Source of the DNA: CAMCXE01 sp046347475
GTDB taxonomy: Bacteria > Pseudomonadota > Gammaproteobacteria > Pseudomonadales > Cellvibrionaceae
Assembly (NCBI GenBank): GCA_046347475.1
Contig: JAXMGD010000002.1
Span: 372,001 to 436,000 of the forward strand
Reading direction: 5' to 3'
Length of the DNA stretch: 64,000 nucleotides
The position numbers and the translations under genes were made by a program. The notes under the pieces were generated by a model, which was given only the letters and a program-made list of their open reading frames with translations, did no database searches and was not told where the DNA came from. Shown in pieces: positions 46,215-55,012 of this stretch. Position 1 is the stretch's first letter. Every line of letters begins with the position of its first letter.

Positions 46215-47141
46215 TCACCCTGGGCTGCTCCCTATCCCTTTGCGCATGCGCACTGCAAGGGGTGAAATCAATGCCGCCCACTGGGTAAATACCCCCGAGT
46301 AAACACCCAACGCAGTCAACACCAACGCAATTCCGATTAATTCACGCCCACAAAGCATTTCGCCCAGCACACAAAAGCCAATTAACAGAGCAACCGTTGG
46401 ACTTAATAAAGTTAACAACCCAGTGGCCGCTAAAGAACATCGGCGCAACACATAAAAATACAGAGTGTGGCCAATACATGAGCCAGCAACCACCAAATAA
46501 GCCACCCCAATTTGAGATTTTAATTGCCAATTAACAGGCACCTGGCGATCGAACAAAAGCCAATAAACGCAAAATACTGGCGCAGAAATTAATAAAGTCC
46601 CCGTGGATTGGCGCATAGCGTCTATTTCAACCCCTATAGATTTAACCCATATTGAGCTTAGCGCCCAGAGCGCAGCTGCGAGGACCACACCCAATACCGC
46701 CACTATCGCCTGCCAGGAAGATTGCATTTGTTGCGCATAAATAATGCTTAGACCACAAAACGCCAAACACAAAGCCAGTATTTGCCGCCTATGCAGTGTT
46801 CGCTCACCGCACCACAACCAAGAAAACACACCCAAAAATAGCGGAAAAAATCCGAGTAAAATCGAAATCAAACCGGAGGGTAAATACTGTGCACTCCAAT
46901 ACACAATCAGCATATTGGGAAATAGTCCTAGCGCACCAGCACAAAAGGCTTGCCAGTCTTTTGCACTGTGTATTAAGCGTTTTTTCTGCACCACTAAAAT
47001 AGCCGCGCACAGCACTAATGCCAACACCATACGCAGCGTGATAGCGGCACTAAAACTTAAACTGCTGTTACTCCATTTAATACCCAACGGAGTAGTGGCC
47101 CAAATAAATAATACGGCGCAATAGGCGCTGATCAGCTGCAT
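46215..47141 (-). CDS. EamA-family (DMT superfamily) transporter
   Basis: 308 residues with about ten hydrophobic helices in two EamA repeats (about 1-135 and 145-290). Start blocks AVLFIWATTPLGIKWSNSS and second-repeat ALWALSSIWVKSIG are family-like. DMT transporters of this kind export amino acids or other metabolites; substrate not readable. GGGAGAGGG precedes the ATG. Upstream in the leader region sits an orphan terminator and a 42-codon frame, so attenuation is conceivable. Confidence 0.9.
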   Translation of the reverse strand: MQLISAYCAVLFIWATTPLGIKWSNSSLSFSAAITLRMVLALVLCAAILVVQKKRLIHSAKDWQAFCAGALGLFPNMLIVYWSAQYLPSGLISILLGFFPLFLGVFSWLWCGERTLHRRQILALCLAFCGLSIIYAQQMQSSWQAIVAVLGVVLAAALWALSSIWVKSIGVEIDAMRQSTGTLLISAPVFCVYWLLFDRQVPVNWQLKSQIGVAYLVVAGSCIGHTLYFYVLRRCSLAATGLLTLLSPTVALLIGFCVLGEMLCGRELIGIALVLTALGVYSGVFTQWAALISPLAVRMRKGIGSSPG

Positions 47142-47167
47142 ACCCTCTCCCTGCCGAGCGTCCGCGC

Positions 47168-47198
47168 AAAAAAAAGCCGCAGACTCTGCTGCGGCTTT
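47168..47198 (-). terminator. Intrinsic terminator in the EamA gene leader
   Basis: Minus strand AAAGCCGCAG-CAGAGT-CTGCGGCTTT followed by a run of T about 5 long beyond the stem. A strong terminator located only 27-57 bp upstream of the EamA start, with no annotated minus-strand gene before it. Confidence 0.85.
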
Positions 47199-47214
47199 AG
47201 TAATAAAAATAAAC

Positions 47215-47343
47215 TTACCTAAGCCTACAGCGCGCCATTAGCGCAGGGCGCCACACCGCTGCACGCGCACGCACAATAATTACCGCAGCCGGTAGCGACC
47301 GGGCGGCAATTGTGTACAAAGCTAATGTAGCGTGCTGAGACAT
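47215..47343 (-). other. 42-codon open frame upstream of the orphan terminator
   Basis: ATG at 47343 to TAA at 47215. The peptide is rich in Ala, Arg, Val, Ile and Leu (for example LPAAVIIVRARAAVW), reminiscent of, but not matching, branched-chain leader peptides. The terminator starts 17 bp after its stop. No good ribosome site precedes the ATG, so translation is doubtful. Alternatively this region is transcribed as a small RNA. Confidence 0.3.
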
Positions 47344-47411
47344 AAGTAATTTGTCGGTGAAATTAAATTCAATTACAGTGTCGGGGAATTAATTCTCCAG
47401 GTCAACTCCCC

Positions 47412-48638
47412 ATGCAGATATTTCTCGTCGGCGGCGCTGTACGCGATCAATTATTAGGCCTGCCGGTAACGGAAAAAGATTGGGTTGTGGTAGGCGCCAG
47501 TGCCGATGAGTTATTGGCCCAAGGCTTTAAAGCCGTCGGCAAAGATTTTCCGGTATTTTTACATCCACACACCCAAGAGGAATATGCCCTGGCACGCCAG
47601 GAGCGCAAAACCGCTCCGGGTTACGCGGGATTTAGTTTTAATACACACAATACCGTGCGCCTGGAAGAGGATTTACTGCGGCGGGATTTAACCATCAACG
47701 CCATGGCTCAGGATGATAAGGGCGCAATCATCGACCCCTATGGTGGCCAGCAGGATTTGCAGGCGCGTATGCTGCGCCATGTTTCGGCGGCCTTTAGCGA
47801 AGACCCCGTGCGTATTTTACGCATCGCCCGTTTCAGCGCGCGTTATCACCATTTGGGCTTCACCATAGCACCTGAAACACTCGACTTAATGCGCGCAATG
47901 GTAGCCGCCCGCGAAGTGGATCACCTGGTACCTGAGCGCGTCTGGAAAGAAACCGCCCGCGCGCTGCACGAACCCTCGCCGGCCGTATTTTTTCAGGTAC
48001 TGCGCAACTGCGGCGCGCTCGAGCGTTTAATGCCGGAGCTTGACGCTCTATTTGGCGTGCCTCAACGGGCGGAATATCACCCGGAAATTGACACAGGTGT
48101 GCACAGTTTAATGGCTCTCAGCCAGGCCTGTTTATTAAGTGATAGCACAGCCGTTCGGTTTGCCGCCCTGATCCATGACCTAGGCAAAGCGCTCACGCCA
48201 GCCGATCTTTTACCCCGCCACCACGGCCACGAGTTAGCGGGTTTAGCGCCCATTAAATCCCTCGCCAAACGCCTCGCGCTACCAAACGATATTCTTGAAT
48301 TAGCACTATTAAGTGCGGAGTTTCATACCCACAGCCACAGAGCCCTGGAGTTAACGCCTCAGAGCCTGGTGAAATTATTCACGCGCTTAGACGCCTTCCG
48401 TCGCCCGGCGCGCTTAGCATCATTTTGTGCCTGTTGCGAAGCCGACGCCCGCGGCCGCACAGGATTTGAAGAGCGCCCCTATCCTCAGGCTGAGTACCTG
48501 CGCGGCGCACTCGCGGCCTGTCAAGCAATTAATGTCAGCGCATTAATTGCACAGGGCCTTGCCAATGCCGCACTGGGTACAGCCATTCACGAACAGCGCA
48601 TTAAAATACTGGGCGAATATAAGCGTTTACAGGCTTAA
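47412..48638 (+). CDS. cca: CCA-adding tRNA nucleotidyltransferase
   Basis: Adds or repairs the 3'-CCA of tRNAs without a template. 408 residues, class II with HD domain, E. coli-like. Head domain VGGAVRDQLLGLPVTEKDWVVVG carries the GGxVRD and DxD-type residues; RRDLTINAMA and RFSARYHHLGF follow; HD phosphohydrolase-type site FAALIHDLGKALTP near residue 255. Single gene; followed by a repeat cluster. Confidence 0.96.
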   Translation: MQIFLVGGAVRDQLLGLPVTEKDWVVVGASADELLAQGFKAVGKDFPVFLHPHTQEEYALARQERKTAPGYAGFSFNTHNTVRLEEDLLRRDLTINAMAQDDKGAIIDPYGGQQDLQARMLRHVSAAFSEDPVRILRIARFSARYHHLGFTIAPETLDLMRAMVAAREVDHLVPERVWKETARALHEPSPAVFFQVLRNCGALERLMPELDALFGVPQRAEYHPEIDTGVHSLMALSQACLLSDSTAVRFAALIHDLGKALTPADLLPRHHGHELAGLAPIKSLAKRLALPNDILELALLSAEFHTHSHRALELTPQSLVKLFTRLDAFRRPARLASFCACCEADARGRTGFEERPYPQAEYLRGALAACQAINVSALIAQGLANAALGTAIHEQRIKILGEYKRLQA

Positions 48639-48642
48639 GCAT

Positions 48643-48687
48643 GCTCTGATTAATTCCATATTGTGCCATTTTGCAAAAGCGCCCGAG
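48643..48687. repeat. Partial copy of the repeat at 20483
   Basis: Starts GCTCTGATTAATTCCATATT and includes GCAAAAGCGCCCGAG, matching 20483-20526 with few changes. The right arm seen at 20571-20608 was not found here; the MITE-like element at 48719 lies just downstream, so the copy may have been interrupted. Confidence 0.5.
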
Positions 48688-48718
48688 GAGAGGGAGTTTT
48701 CCATACAGAAAATCTTTA

Positions 48719-48858
48719 GGGCACCTCCGGAAATTCACTTTTCGCGCCCTCGCTGCGTTATTTTCGTGCTCAGTCGGTCATTTATACCGCATAAAATCCC
48801 TTCTTCTGCGCGAAAATGCCTTGCGATCATCACGAAAATTGAATTTCCGGAGGTGCCC
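48719..48858. mobile_element. MITE with terminal inverted repeats and 4-bp target duplication
   Basis: 140 bp. Left end GGGCACCTCCGGAAATTCAC and right end the inverse (ending TGAATTTCCGGAGGTGCCC): about 28-bp terminal repeats with two mismatches. Flanked by TTTA at 48715-48718 and TTTA at 48859-48862, a likely target-site duplication. No coding capacity, so it would need a transposase in trans. Only full copy seen in the window. Confidence 0.75.
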
Positions 48859-48862
48859 TTTA

Positions 48863-49279
48863 ACTCATTGTAATTGCTCGTTCAGGGCTAGCTGGGCAAC
48901 GGCAATATGGTGACCGAGAAATTGTTTGGCGCGAAACTCTGGGAAGGCAAATTAAGCCAGGCAGCGCTCAGCCAAAGGCATCACTACAAGGCAGTTTTTG
49001 CGCAAAGGTTGTTGCGCCTGATTACTTTTTTTGACTTGGCACAACTTGATTTTATTTGCCTAGGCCACACTATCTTTAGGCGAGCAGTAAAACAGTTGCC
49101 CACAGATTAAGTCGAAACTCACAGAGCGCTAAAGTGTGGCCGCCCGCCACCGAGCAGTGGCAGCCCCATAATTCAACGCAGGTGAATTTGCATATTTTCG
49201 ACCCAATTGGTGTTCAACCAACTTAATGAACTGCCCCCACAGTCATGTCTGTTAATTATTTTTTTGAGGAGACACCGCT
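48863..49279. other. Intergenic region before hsp20
   Basis: About 420 bp. A 67-codon frame (48907-49110) shows no recognised family and no ribosome site. The right part should carry the hsp20 promoter; a small TTGGT-GTTCA-ACCAA inverted repeat lies near 49206. I could not identify a convincing sigma-32 promoter. Confidence 0.5.
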
Positions 49280-49702
49280 ATGAGTTTAATACCACGCAAT
49301 ACACTCAATGAAATAGAACACCTATTTGATCACACCTGGCTGCCGTTTCGTTATGACGGCGGCCGCTTTGGCGCTCTGGCGCCCAAGGTAGATTTAAAAG
49401 AAAAAGACGATAGCTTTGAAATTACCTTGGAGCTGCCGGGGGTTAAAAAGGAGAATCTCGCCATCACCCTTCACGCTGGCGTACTTAGAATAGAAGCGGA
49501 AAGCAAGCAAGAAACCCTAGAAAAGAGCGATAAAGTGCTGCGCCAAGAGCGTCACTACGGCAAATATGTACGCAGTTTTGAATTGGGCCCGCAGGTGCAA
49601 GATAGCGACATTAGCGCCTCTTTCGAAAATGGCATACTGACGCTTGTGGCCCCCAAACACAAAGAAGTACCGCCAGCTACGCGCCGCATCGAAGTTAAGT
49701 AG
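49280..49702 (+). CDS. Small heat-shock protein, Hsp20 family
   Basis: ATP-independent chaperone that holds unfolding proteins in the cytoplasm. 140 residues. Alpha-crystallin domain about 35-130: VDLKEKDDSFEITLELPGVK, GVLRIEAESKQE, and the late ENGILTLVAPKH. C-terminal RRIEV may serve as the IxI-like oligomer anchor. GAGGAGA upstream of the ATG. Followed by a strong terminator. Confidence 0.95.
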   Translation: MSLIPRNTLNEIEHLFDHTWLPFRYDGGRFGALAPKVDLKEKDDSFEITLELPGVKKENLAITLHAGVLRIEAESKQETLEKSDKVLRQERHYGKYVRSFELGPQVQDSDISASFENGILTLVAPKHKEVPPATRRIEVK

Positions 49703-49758
49703 CTTTATTAATTTTGTCCTAGCTTTTAATTTTGTCCATATTTTTAACATCACCCTAA

Positions 49759-49788
49759 CCCCGCCGCAGATGTGGCGGGGTAATTTTT
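49759..49788 (+). terminator. Intrinsic terminator of hsp20
   Basis: CCCCGCC, loop GCAGATGT, GGCGGGG, then TAATTTTTT. 56 bp after the hsp20 stop. Confidence 0.9.
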
Positions 49789-49822
49789 TCAGACGTTTTT
49801 TACTAGCTGTACGGAAGTAATA

Positions 49823-49913
49823 AATACACATCATTTCAGACCGTCTAAAAGAGGAATCTTTTTGACGAGCCTATTTAGGATGTATTCACGGCGTATCTGA
49901 AATGATGTGTATT
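49823..49913. repeat. 91-bp palindromic element, copy A
   Basis: Outer inverted repeats AATACACATCATTTCAGA and TCTGAAATGATGTGTATT (perfect 18 bp), inner partial repeats. Its minus strand matches the element at 61666-61755 across the whole length (shared blocks TATTTCAGA/ATTTCAGA, CGCCGT, TAGGCTC, TTTTGACGGTCTGAAAT). The rest of the hsp20-folK gap shows no gene. Confidence 0.8.
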
Positions 49914-50011
49914 CATTGCTGGTGCCTAGGTAGTAAGCACGCGAATTACGAAATGCAGGCGAAAACAACGTAACAAAGATGCAAAAAACTTATTCTCGCA
50001 GCTATCCTTAA

Positions 50012-50584
50012 TTAAACCCCGTGGGGTTTTAAGGCGCCATTAGATGTTTCATGCACAAACAAACATTCAGGCGGCATAGGCTGGCCGATGCCATTTTTGT
50101 CACCTGCAAAATTCTGCCAGTGTTGTAAAAAACTGCGGCCAGTTTCTTGATGGCACAGCTGCGGATACAAATCCGCCAAGGGCGCCAGCACATGGGCGTA
50201 GCGCAATATATCGGCCCGCGGCAAAGGCCCCACCACCGAAGCCCCTCGAACATCACCATACATTAAAATATCAATATCGATACAGCGATCGGCCCATTTT
50301 GGCGCCTCCTCAGGCCTACCTACCGCGTACTCAATCGAGCGCAAAACCGGTTTTAATACCTCCAGCGCCAACTCAGTCTGAATGCCTGCCACCAAATTCC
50401 AAAAGTTGGCTCCACTAAAGCCCACCGCTTGAGTTTCGTAAATGGGCGACAACTCAAACGGCTCAAACTGAGCACGCAAACGAGCAACAGCCTCGCTCAA
50501 GTGTTTGCGGGGCTCGATATTACTGCCAAGCCCTAAAATAACCTGCCGCACCCTATGGCTCTCGCTCACGCTCGATGCGCACAC
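50012..50584 (-). CDS. folK: 2-amino-4-hydroxy-6-hydroxymethyldihydropteridine pyrophosphokinase
   Basis: Transfers pyrophosphate from ATP to the pterin in folate synthesis. Up to 190 residues. VILGLGSNIEPRKHLSEAV is the N-terminal HPPK motif; YETQAVGF and DRCIDIDILMYGD carry the metal-binding aspartates. The ATG at 50584 overlaps folB by 32 bp; a GTG at 50551, just after the folB stop and directly before the HPPK motif, is an equally good start. Third gene of tsaD-folB-folK. Confidence 0.95.
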   Translation of the reverse strand: MCASSVSESHRVRQVILGLGSNIEPRKHLSEAVARLRAQFEPFELSPIYETQAVGFSGANFWNLVAGIQTELALEVLKPVLRSIEYAVGRPEEAPKWADRCIDIDILMYGDVRGASVVGPLPRADILRYAHVLAPLADLYPQLCHQETGRSFLQHWQNFAGDKNGIGQPMPPECLFVHETSNGALKPHGV

Positions 50585-50909
50585 CCAGCGTGCGAGCTGT
50601 TGGTACGGCGCCGGGTTTATACAGCGTCAGGCATACTCGCGGGATATTAAATTCTCGCAGTAAACACTGGGCTAAATATTCCGCCAGCCGTTCAATTAAT
50701 TGGCAAGAATAGTCCCGCGCCCAGGCTTGCAGATGCTCCGCCACAGCCGCGTAATTAAGTGCATGAGCTAAATCATCGGTCTGTGCGGCAAGGCGAATAT
50801 CCCAGGCCAAATCAACATCCAAAAAAAGCCGCTGCTCAATTGCCTGCTCCCAGGCAAACACCCCGATGCAGGTATCCAGTGGTAAGTCGCGAATAAAAAT
50901 CCAGTCCAT
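50553..50909 (-). CDS. folB: Dihydroneopterin aldolase
   Basis: Cleaves dihydroneopterin to the hydroxymethylpterin used by FolK. 118 residues, the usual length. MDWIFIRDLPLDTCIGVFAWEQ with the conserved Glu, then FLDVDLAWDI, and LIERLAEYLAQCLL. Three bp after tsaD. Coupled upstream of folK, consecutive steps of folate synthesis. Confidence 0.95.
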   Translation of the reverse strand: MDWIFIRDLPLDTCIGVFAWEQAIEQRLFLDVDLAWDIRLAAQTDDLAHALNYAAVAEHLQAWARDYSCQLIERLAEYLAQCLLREFNIPRVCLTLYKPGAVPTARTLGVRIEREREP

Positions 50910-50912
50910 ACG

Positions 50913-51944
50913 TTAGGCCAGGCTGGGTAAGTTATGGAGGGGCCAACGCGGCGTCACTTCGACGGCCAGGCCCGACTGTACACCGCGCAACAGGCGCTGA
51001 CAGCCGGCATAGGCGATCATGGCGCCGTTATCGGTGCAAAACTCATGGCGCGCATAAAATACGTCAGCACCTATTTTGCCCAGCGCCGCGTGCAGTTTTT
51101 CCCGCAGGCGGCTATTGGCCGATACACCACCGGCAATAACCAAACGCTTTAAACCAGTGCTCTCCAGTGCCCGGCGCGATTTGATCACCAAGGTATCCAC
51201 CACAGCCTCTTCAAAGGCGGCGGCTATATCGGCGCAGGTCTGATCATCGGGTAGGCCATCGGCCAAGGCGTGTTGCTCGATGGTATTGAGCGTAAAGGTT
51301 TTTAAGCCGCTGAAACTAAAATCCAAACCTGGCCTGTCGGTCATAGGGCGCGGGAATTTAAAGCGCGTTCTATCGCCTTTTTCCGCCAAACGGGCCAAAT
51401 GCGGGCCGCCGGGATAAGGTAAATCCATCATCTTAGCGGCCTTATCAAACGCCTCACCGGCTGCATCATCTAATGACTCACCCAATAAAAGGTAATCACC
51501 CAGGCCACCGACCTTGATCAACTGGGTGTGGCCGCCCGACACCAAAAGCGCTACAAAGGGAAATTGCGGTGGATTTTCTTCTAAACAGGGCGCTAATAAA
51601 TGCCCCTCTAAATGGTGCACACCTAGGGCAGGTACATTCCAGGCATAGGCAAGCGCACGCCCCATACAGGCACCCACCAATAAAGCACCAATTAACCCAG
51701 GCCCCGCTGTATAAGCAACACCATTAATACTGCTCGCCTCGCACTTCGCCGCCGCCAGGACTTCGCGCACCATGGGCACAAGTTTGCGCACATGGTCGCG
51801 CGAGGCGAGTTCAGGCACTACACCGCCGTATTCACTGTGCAGGCTAATTTGTGAATAGAGTTTGTGCGCCAGCAGCCCCTGCTCGGAATCGTACAGGGCC
51901 ACACCGGTTTCATCGCAGGAGGTTTCAATACCCAATATGCGCAT
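50913..51944 (-). CDS. tsaD: tRNA N6-threonylcarbamoyladenosine transferase
   Basis: Attaches the threonylcarbamoyl group to A37 of tRNAs reading ANN codons, with TsaB and TsaE. 343 residues. MRILGIETSCDETGVALYDS at the start, metal histidines in GVHHLEGHLLAPCL, ATP loop LLVSGGHTQLI, and late VSANSRLRE. The frame is open to 52007 but the family starts at 51944. Divergent from rpsU, the classic gammaproteobacterial arrangement. Confidence 0.98.
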   Translation of the reverse strand: MRILGIETSCDETGVALYDSEQGLLAHKLYSQISLHSEYGGVVPELASRDHVRKLVPMVREVLAAAKCEASSINGVAYTAGPGLIGALLVGACMGRALAYAWNVPALGVHHLEGHLLAPCLEENPPQFPFVALLVSGGHTQLIKVGGLGDYLLLGESLDDAAGEAFDKAAKMMDLPYPGGPHLARLAEKGDRTRFKFPRPMTDRPGLDFSFSGLKTFTLNTIEQHALADGLPDDQTCADIAAAFEEAVVDTLVIKSRRALESTGLKRLVIAGGVSANSRLREKLHAALGKIGADVFYARHEFCTDNGAMIAYAGCQRLLRGVQSGLAVEVTPRWPLHNLPSLA

Positions 51945-52156
51945 GGACAGACCTAGGTTGTCAGAAAACGCGCCATGGTAGGCGTAGAGCCCCGCCTCGC
52001 CAAGCACTTATCTACACGCGCTCACTGATAACAGCCAAAAACAGTCGACTCAGCTAAAATTTAACTTGCGATGGGGAACCCCGAGGTTTAGAATCCGGCA
52101 CCCTCAAATACCGGTGGCACTTCGCTGCCTCAGTCAAATCCTAAACAGGTAGCTCT

Positions 52157-52372
52157 ATGCCTTCAGTAAAACTCAAAGAAAACGAACCTTTTGATATCGC
52201 CCTGCGCCGCTTTAAGCGCTCATGTGAAAAAGCCGGTGTTCTGGCTGAAGTTCGCCGCCGCGAGTTTTACGAAAAGCCCACCACTGTACGCAAGCGTAAA
52301 GCCGCTGCAGCTGTTAAGCGCCACGCTAAAAAGGTATCTCGCGAGTCTCGCAAGTTTACCCGTATGTACTAA
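52157..52372 (+). CDS. rpsU: 30S ribosomal protein bS21
   Basis: 71 residues, MPSVKLKENEPFDIALRRFK at the start, highly basic C-terminal half with KRKAAAAVKRHAKKVSRESR. Binds the 3' end region of 16S rRNA and aids initiation. First gene of the macromolecular synthesis cluster; AGGTAG upstream of the ATG. Confidence 0.98.
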   Translation: MPSVKLKENEPFDIALRRFKRSCEKAGVLAEVRRREFYEKPTTVRKRKAAAAVKRHAKKVSRESRKFTRMY

Positions 52373-52431
52373 TCGCCAGGTGTTTATCTGGCGCACAGAA
52401 TCCAGATAAACACCTCGCCTGAGCATACCCT

Positions 52432-52881
52432 ATGTCAACTGAAATCAAACAACGCGTTAACGCTGCAGTAAAAGATGCTATGCGCGCTCAAGCGAAAGAT
52501 CGCCTGGGTGTTTTGCGTTTGATTACGGCGGAATACAAAAAAGTTGAAGTGGACGAACGCATCGAAGTGGATGACGCCCGCGCCCTGCAACTGCTCGACA
52601 AAATGGTCAAGCAGCGCCGCGATTCAGTAGCCCAATTCACCGCTGGCGGCCGCCCTGAACTCGCGGAAAAAGAAACCTTTGAAATCTCGGTAATTCAAGA
52701 GTTTTTACCGCAATCCTTGAGCGATGATGAGCTGACGGCGCTTATTAAAGAAGCAATTACCGAAACCGGTGCAGCCTCCGCTCAGGACATGGGCAAATTG
52801 ATGGCCATCATCAAACCCAAAGCTCAGGGCCGCTGCGATATGAGCAAGGTTAGCCAGCTGATCAAAGCTCAGTTTGCTTAA
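52432..52881 (+). CDS. yqeY: GatB/YqeY-domain protein
   Basis: 149 residues. Helical protein with the C-terminal domain related to the tail of GatB amidotransferase: RVNAAVKDAMRAQAKDRLGV at the start, EISVIQEFLPQSLSDDEL, and GKLMAIIKPKAQGRCDMSKV near the end. Possibly binds tRNA; no proven function. Sits between rpsU and dnaG as in Pseudomonas relatives. Confidence 0.95.
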   Translation: MSTEIKQRVNAAVKDAMRAQAKDRLGVLRLITAEYKKVEVDERIEVDDARALQLLDKMVKQRRDSVAQFTAGGRPELAEKETFEISVIQEFLPQSLSDDELTALIKEAITETGAASAQDMGKLMAIIKPKAQGRCDMSKVSQLIKAQFA

Positions 52882-52901
52882 GCGCCCAACCTGCTACCCG
52901 A

Positions 52902-52926
52902 TAAGCCGCTTAGCGGCTTATTTTTT
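52902..52926 (+). terminator. Intrinsic terminator directly before dnaG
   Basis: TAAGCCGC-TTA-GCGGCTTA followed by TTTTTT, ending one base before the dnaG ATG. It occupies the place of a ribosome-binding site. Such partial termination between rpsU and dnaG is known from E. coli and lowers primase output. Confidence 0.88.
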
Positions 52927-54855
52927 ATGAGCCGAATCCCCTCCTCTTTTATCGATGATGTATTAAATCGCCTCGACATAGTCGATGTGGTGGATCATCG
53001 CGTGAAGTTAAAACGCAGCGGCAAAAATTACATGGCCTGCTGCCCGTTTCACCAAGAAAAAACCCCCTCGTTTACCGTAAGCCCCGACAAGCAATTTTAT
53101 TATTGCTTCGGCTGCGGCGCCTCCGGTAATGCGCTGGGTTTTATCATGGAATACGACCACCAAGGCTTTACCGACGCGGTGGAGTCGGCCGCCAAAATGC
53201 TCGGCCTTACGGTGCCCTACGAGGACACCCACCCCTCCAAGGCCCCCAAAAAAGAATCCAACCTCTATACCCTGCTTGAGCAAGCCAGCCAATTTTATAA
53301 ACGACAGCTGCGCGAGCACCCGGAGCGCAAAACCGCCCTCACTTATTTACAAACGCGCGGCCTTACAGCGGAAATCTGTGCTCTTTTTGGCATAGGCTAC
53401 GCCGCAGCGGGTTGGGACAACTTACTCAAAGCCTTAGGCCCCAGTGAACAGGCGCAAAAACAGCTGCTCGACGCCGGGCTGATTACCGAGAATGAAGATA
53501 AAACACGCAAGTACGATCGCTTTCGTCAGCGCATCATGTTTCCTATTCTGGATGTACGCGGCCGCACCATTGGCTTTGGTGGCCGCATCCTCGGCAGCGA
53601 AACCGTCACAGCGCCGGATGGCAGCAAAATTAAAGCCGGCGGCCCCAAGTACTTAAATTCACCCGAAACCGAGGTGTTCCATAAAGGCCGTGAGCTGTAT
53701 GGCCTCTATCAAGCACGCATGGCCAACCGCCAGCTCGTGCGCCTGCTTGTGGTAGAGGGTTATATGGATGTGATTGCCCTCGCCCAGTTTGATATCAACT
53801 ATGCTGTGGCCACATTAGGCACAGCCTGCGGCGAGGATCACCTGCACCTGGCCTTTAAATACTGCTCAGAAATTGTCTTTTGCTTTGATGGCGACAACGC
53901 AGGTCGCAACGCGGCGCGGCGCGCACTGGAAAACACCCTGCCGAGCATGTCGGATGGCCGCCAGGTGAAATTTCTATTTTTACCCGAAGGCCAGGACCCG
54001 GACAGCCTGGTACGGCAGATTGGTAAAGAGCGCTTTGAGCGGGAAATTGACCAAGCTATCCCCCTGGAAGACTATTTTTTCCGCACGCTGGCCGAAGGCT
54101 TAAATATGCACAGCATGGAGGGGCGGGCACGCTTTAGTAAATTGGCCGCCCCTCAATTGCACCGCCTGCCGCCAGGCGTTTACCGGGAACTTATGTTCCA
54201 GCATCTCTCTCGCCACACAGGGCTTAGCCTGGATGTACTGCAGGAATTAATTCATAGCCCCCAAGAAGTAAACCCCACAATTGAGGTGCGCAATAAACCG
54301 GCCGCCCCCACCCCATTGGCCGAGAGCCCTGCGCGAAAGGAGGCCCGCCCGCACACTCAACCCGCCCCTCCGCTACCCCTCGCTGCCGCCAAGCCGGTAT
54401 TTCAAAGCATCAAAATTACGCCTGCACGCATGGCCATATTACTGCTGCTTGAGCACCCTGAATTAATCAAAACCCTCGACGGGCAATGGCACGCGGAGCC
54501 CAGCGAGACAGACGAACAATTGCTGCAGCAATTAATAACCGACATTAACCAGCATAATTTGCAGAGCTTTCATAGCATCATGGGGTTTTGGGCGGGCGAA
54601 TATGGCGTCGCCGCGCAAAAAGAACTCACCCAAATGGTCAGCAATCAATTTTTAGGCGCAGTCAAAAAACTCTCGCCGTTTGATGCCGAACAGGAGCTTC
54701 AGGACGCCTTCAAGAAACTCACAGCACAAGCCCAGCACAGACAACTGCGGGCTGAACTTGCGCAGCTCCAAACAATCCCACTGGACGCCCTAAACGAGGC
54801 ACAAAAAAATCGCCTGCGGGAGCTGCTGAAAATCAAATTGCTCAGCCGCCCTTAG
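52927..54855 (+). CDS. dnaG: DNA primase
   Basis: Makes RNA primers for replication. 642 residues. N-terminal zinc site (about 38-66: CCPFHQEKTPSF and YYCFGCGASGNAL), TOPRIM core about 255-350 (VVEGYMDVIALAQF, FCFDGDNAGRNAARRA), C-terminal DnaB-binding helical domain after about 490. SRIPSSFIDDVLNRLDIVDV fits other primases, so the start is right despite the absence of a Shine-Dalgarno; the ATG follows the T-run of a terminator, implying low translation. Confidence 0.98.
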   Translation: MSRIPSSFIDDVLNRLDIVDVVDHRVKLKRSGKNYMACCPFHQEKTPSFTVSPDKQFYYCFGCGASGNALGFIMEYDHQGFTDAVESAAKMLGLTVPYEDTHPSKAPKKESNLYTLLEQASQFYKRQLREHPERKTALTYLQTRGLTAEICALFGIGYAAAGWDNLLKALGPSEQAQKQLLDAGLITENEDKTRKYDRFRQRIMFPILDVRGRTIGFGGRILGSETVTAPDGSKIKAGGPKYLNSPETEVFHKGRELYGLYQARMANRQLVRLLVVEGYMDVIALAQFDINYAVATLGTACGEDHLHLAFKYCSEIVFCFDGDNAGRNAARRALENTLPSMSDGRQVKFLFLPEGQDPDSLVRQIGKERFEREIDQAIPLEDYFFRTLAEGLNMHSMEGRARFSKLAAPQLHRLPPGVYRELMFQHLSRHTGLSLDVLQELIHSPQEVNPTIEVRNKPAAPTPLAESPARKEARPHTQPAPPLPLAAAKPVFQSIKITPARMAILLLLEHPELIKTLDGQWHAEPSETDEQLLQQLITDINQHNLQSFHSIMGFWAGEYGVAAQKELTQMVSNQFLGAVKKLSPFDAEQELQDAFKKLTAQAQHRQLRAELAQLQTIPLDALNEAQKNRLRELLKIKLLSRP

Positions 54856-55012
54856 GCCCAGCCCCAACAGAGGTCCGGCAGGCAACCGACTTAAAATTCG
54901 ATCATCAGCACAAACCAAAGCCCCTTGCTTGTAATTTCTGGTGAGCGCCACCAGATACCGTTATACTTGCTGGCTTTATTTCTTCAACACACACCGGGGA
55001 CGCGGGAAATTA

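Noticed and set aside
48907..49110. 67-codon frame downstream of the MITE
   Set aside because: No recognised family, no ribosome site; possibly a fossil but not supportable.
49100..49279. Sigma-32 promoter before hsp20
   Set aside because: A CCCCCA stretch exists near 49231, but no CTTGAA-like element at the proper distance.
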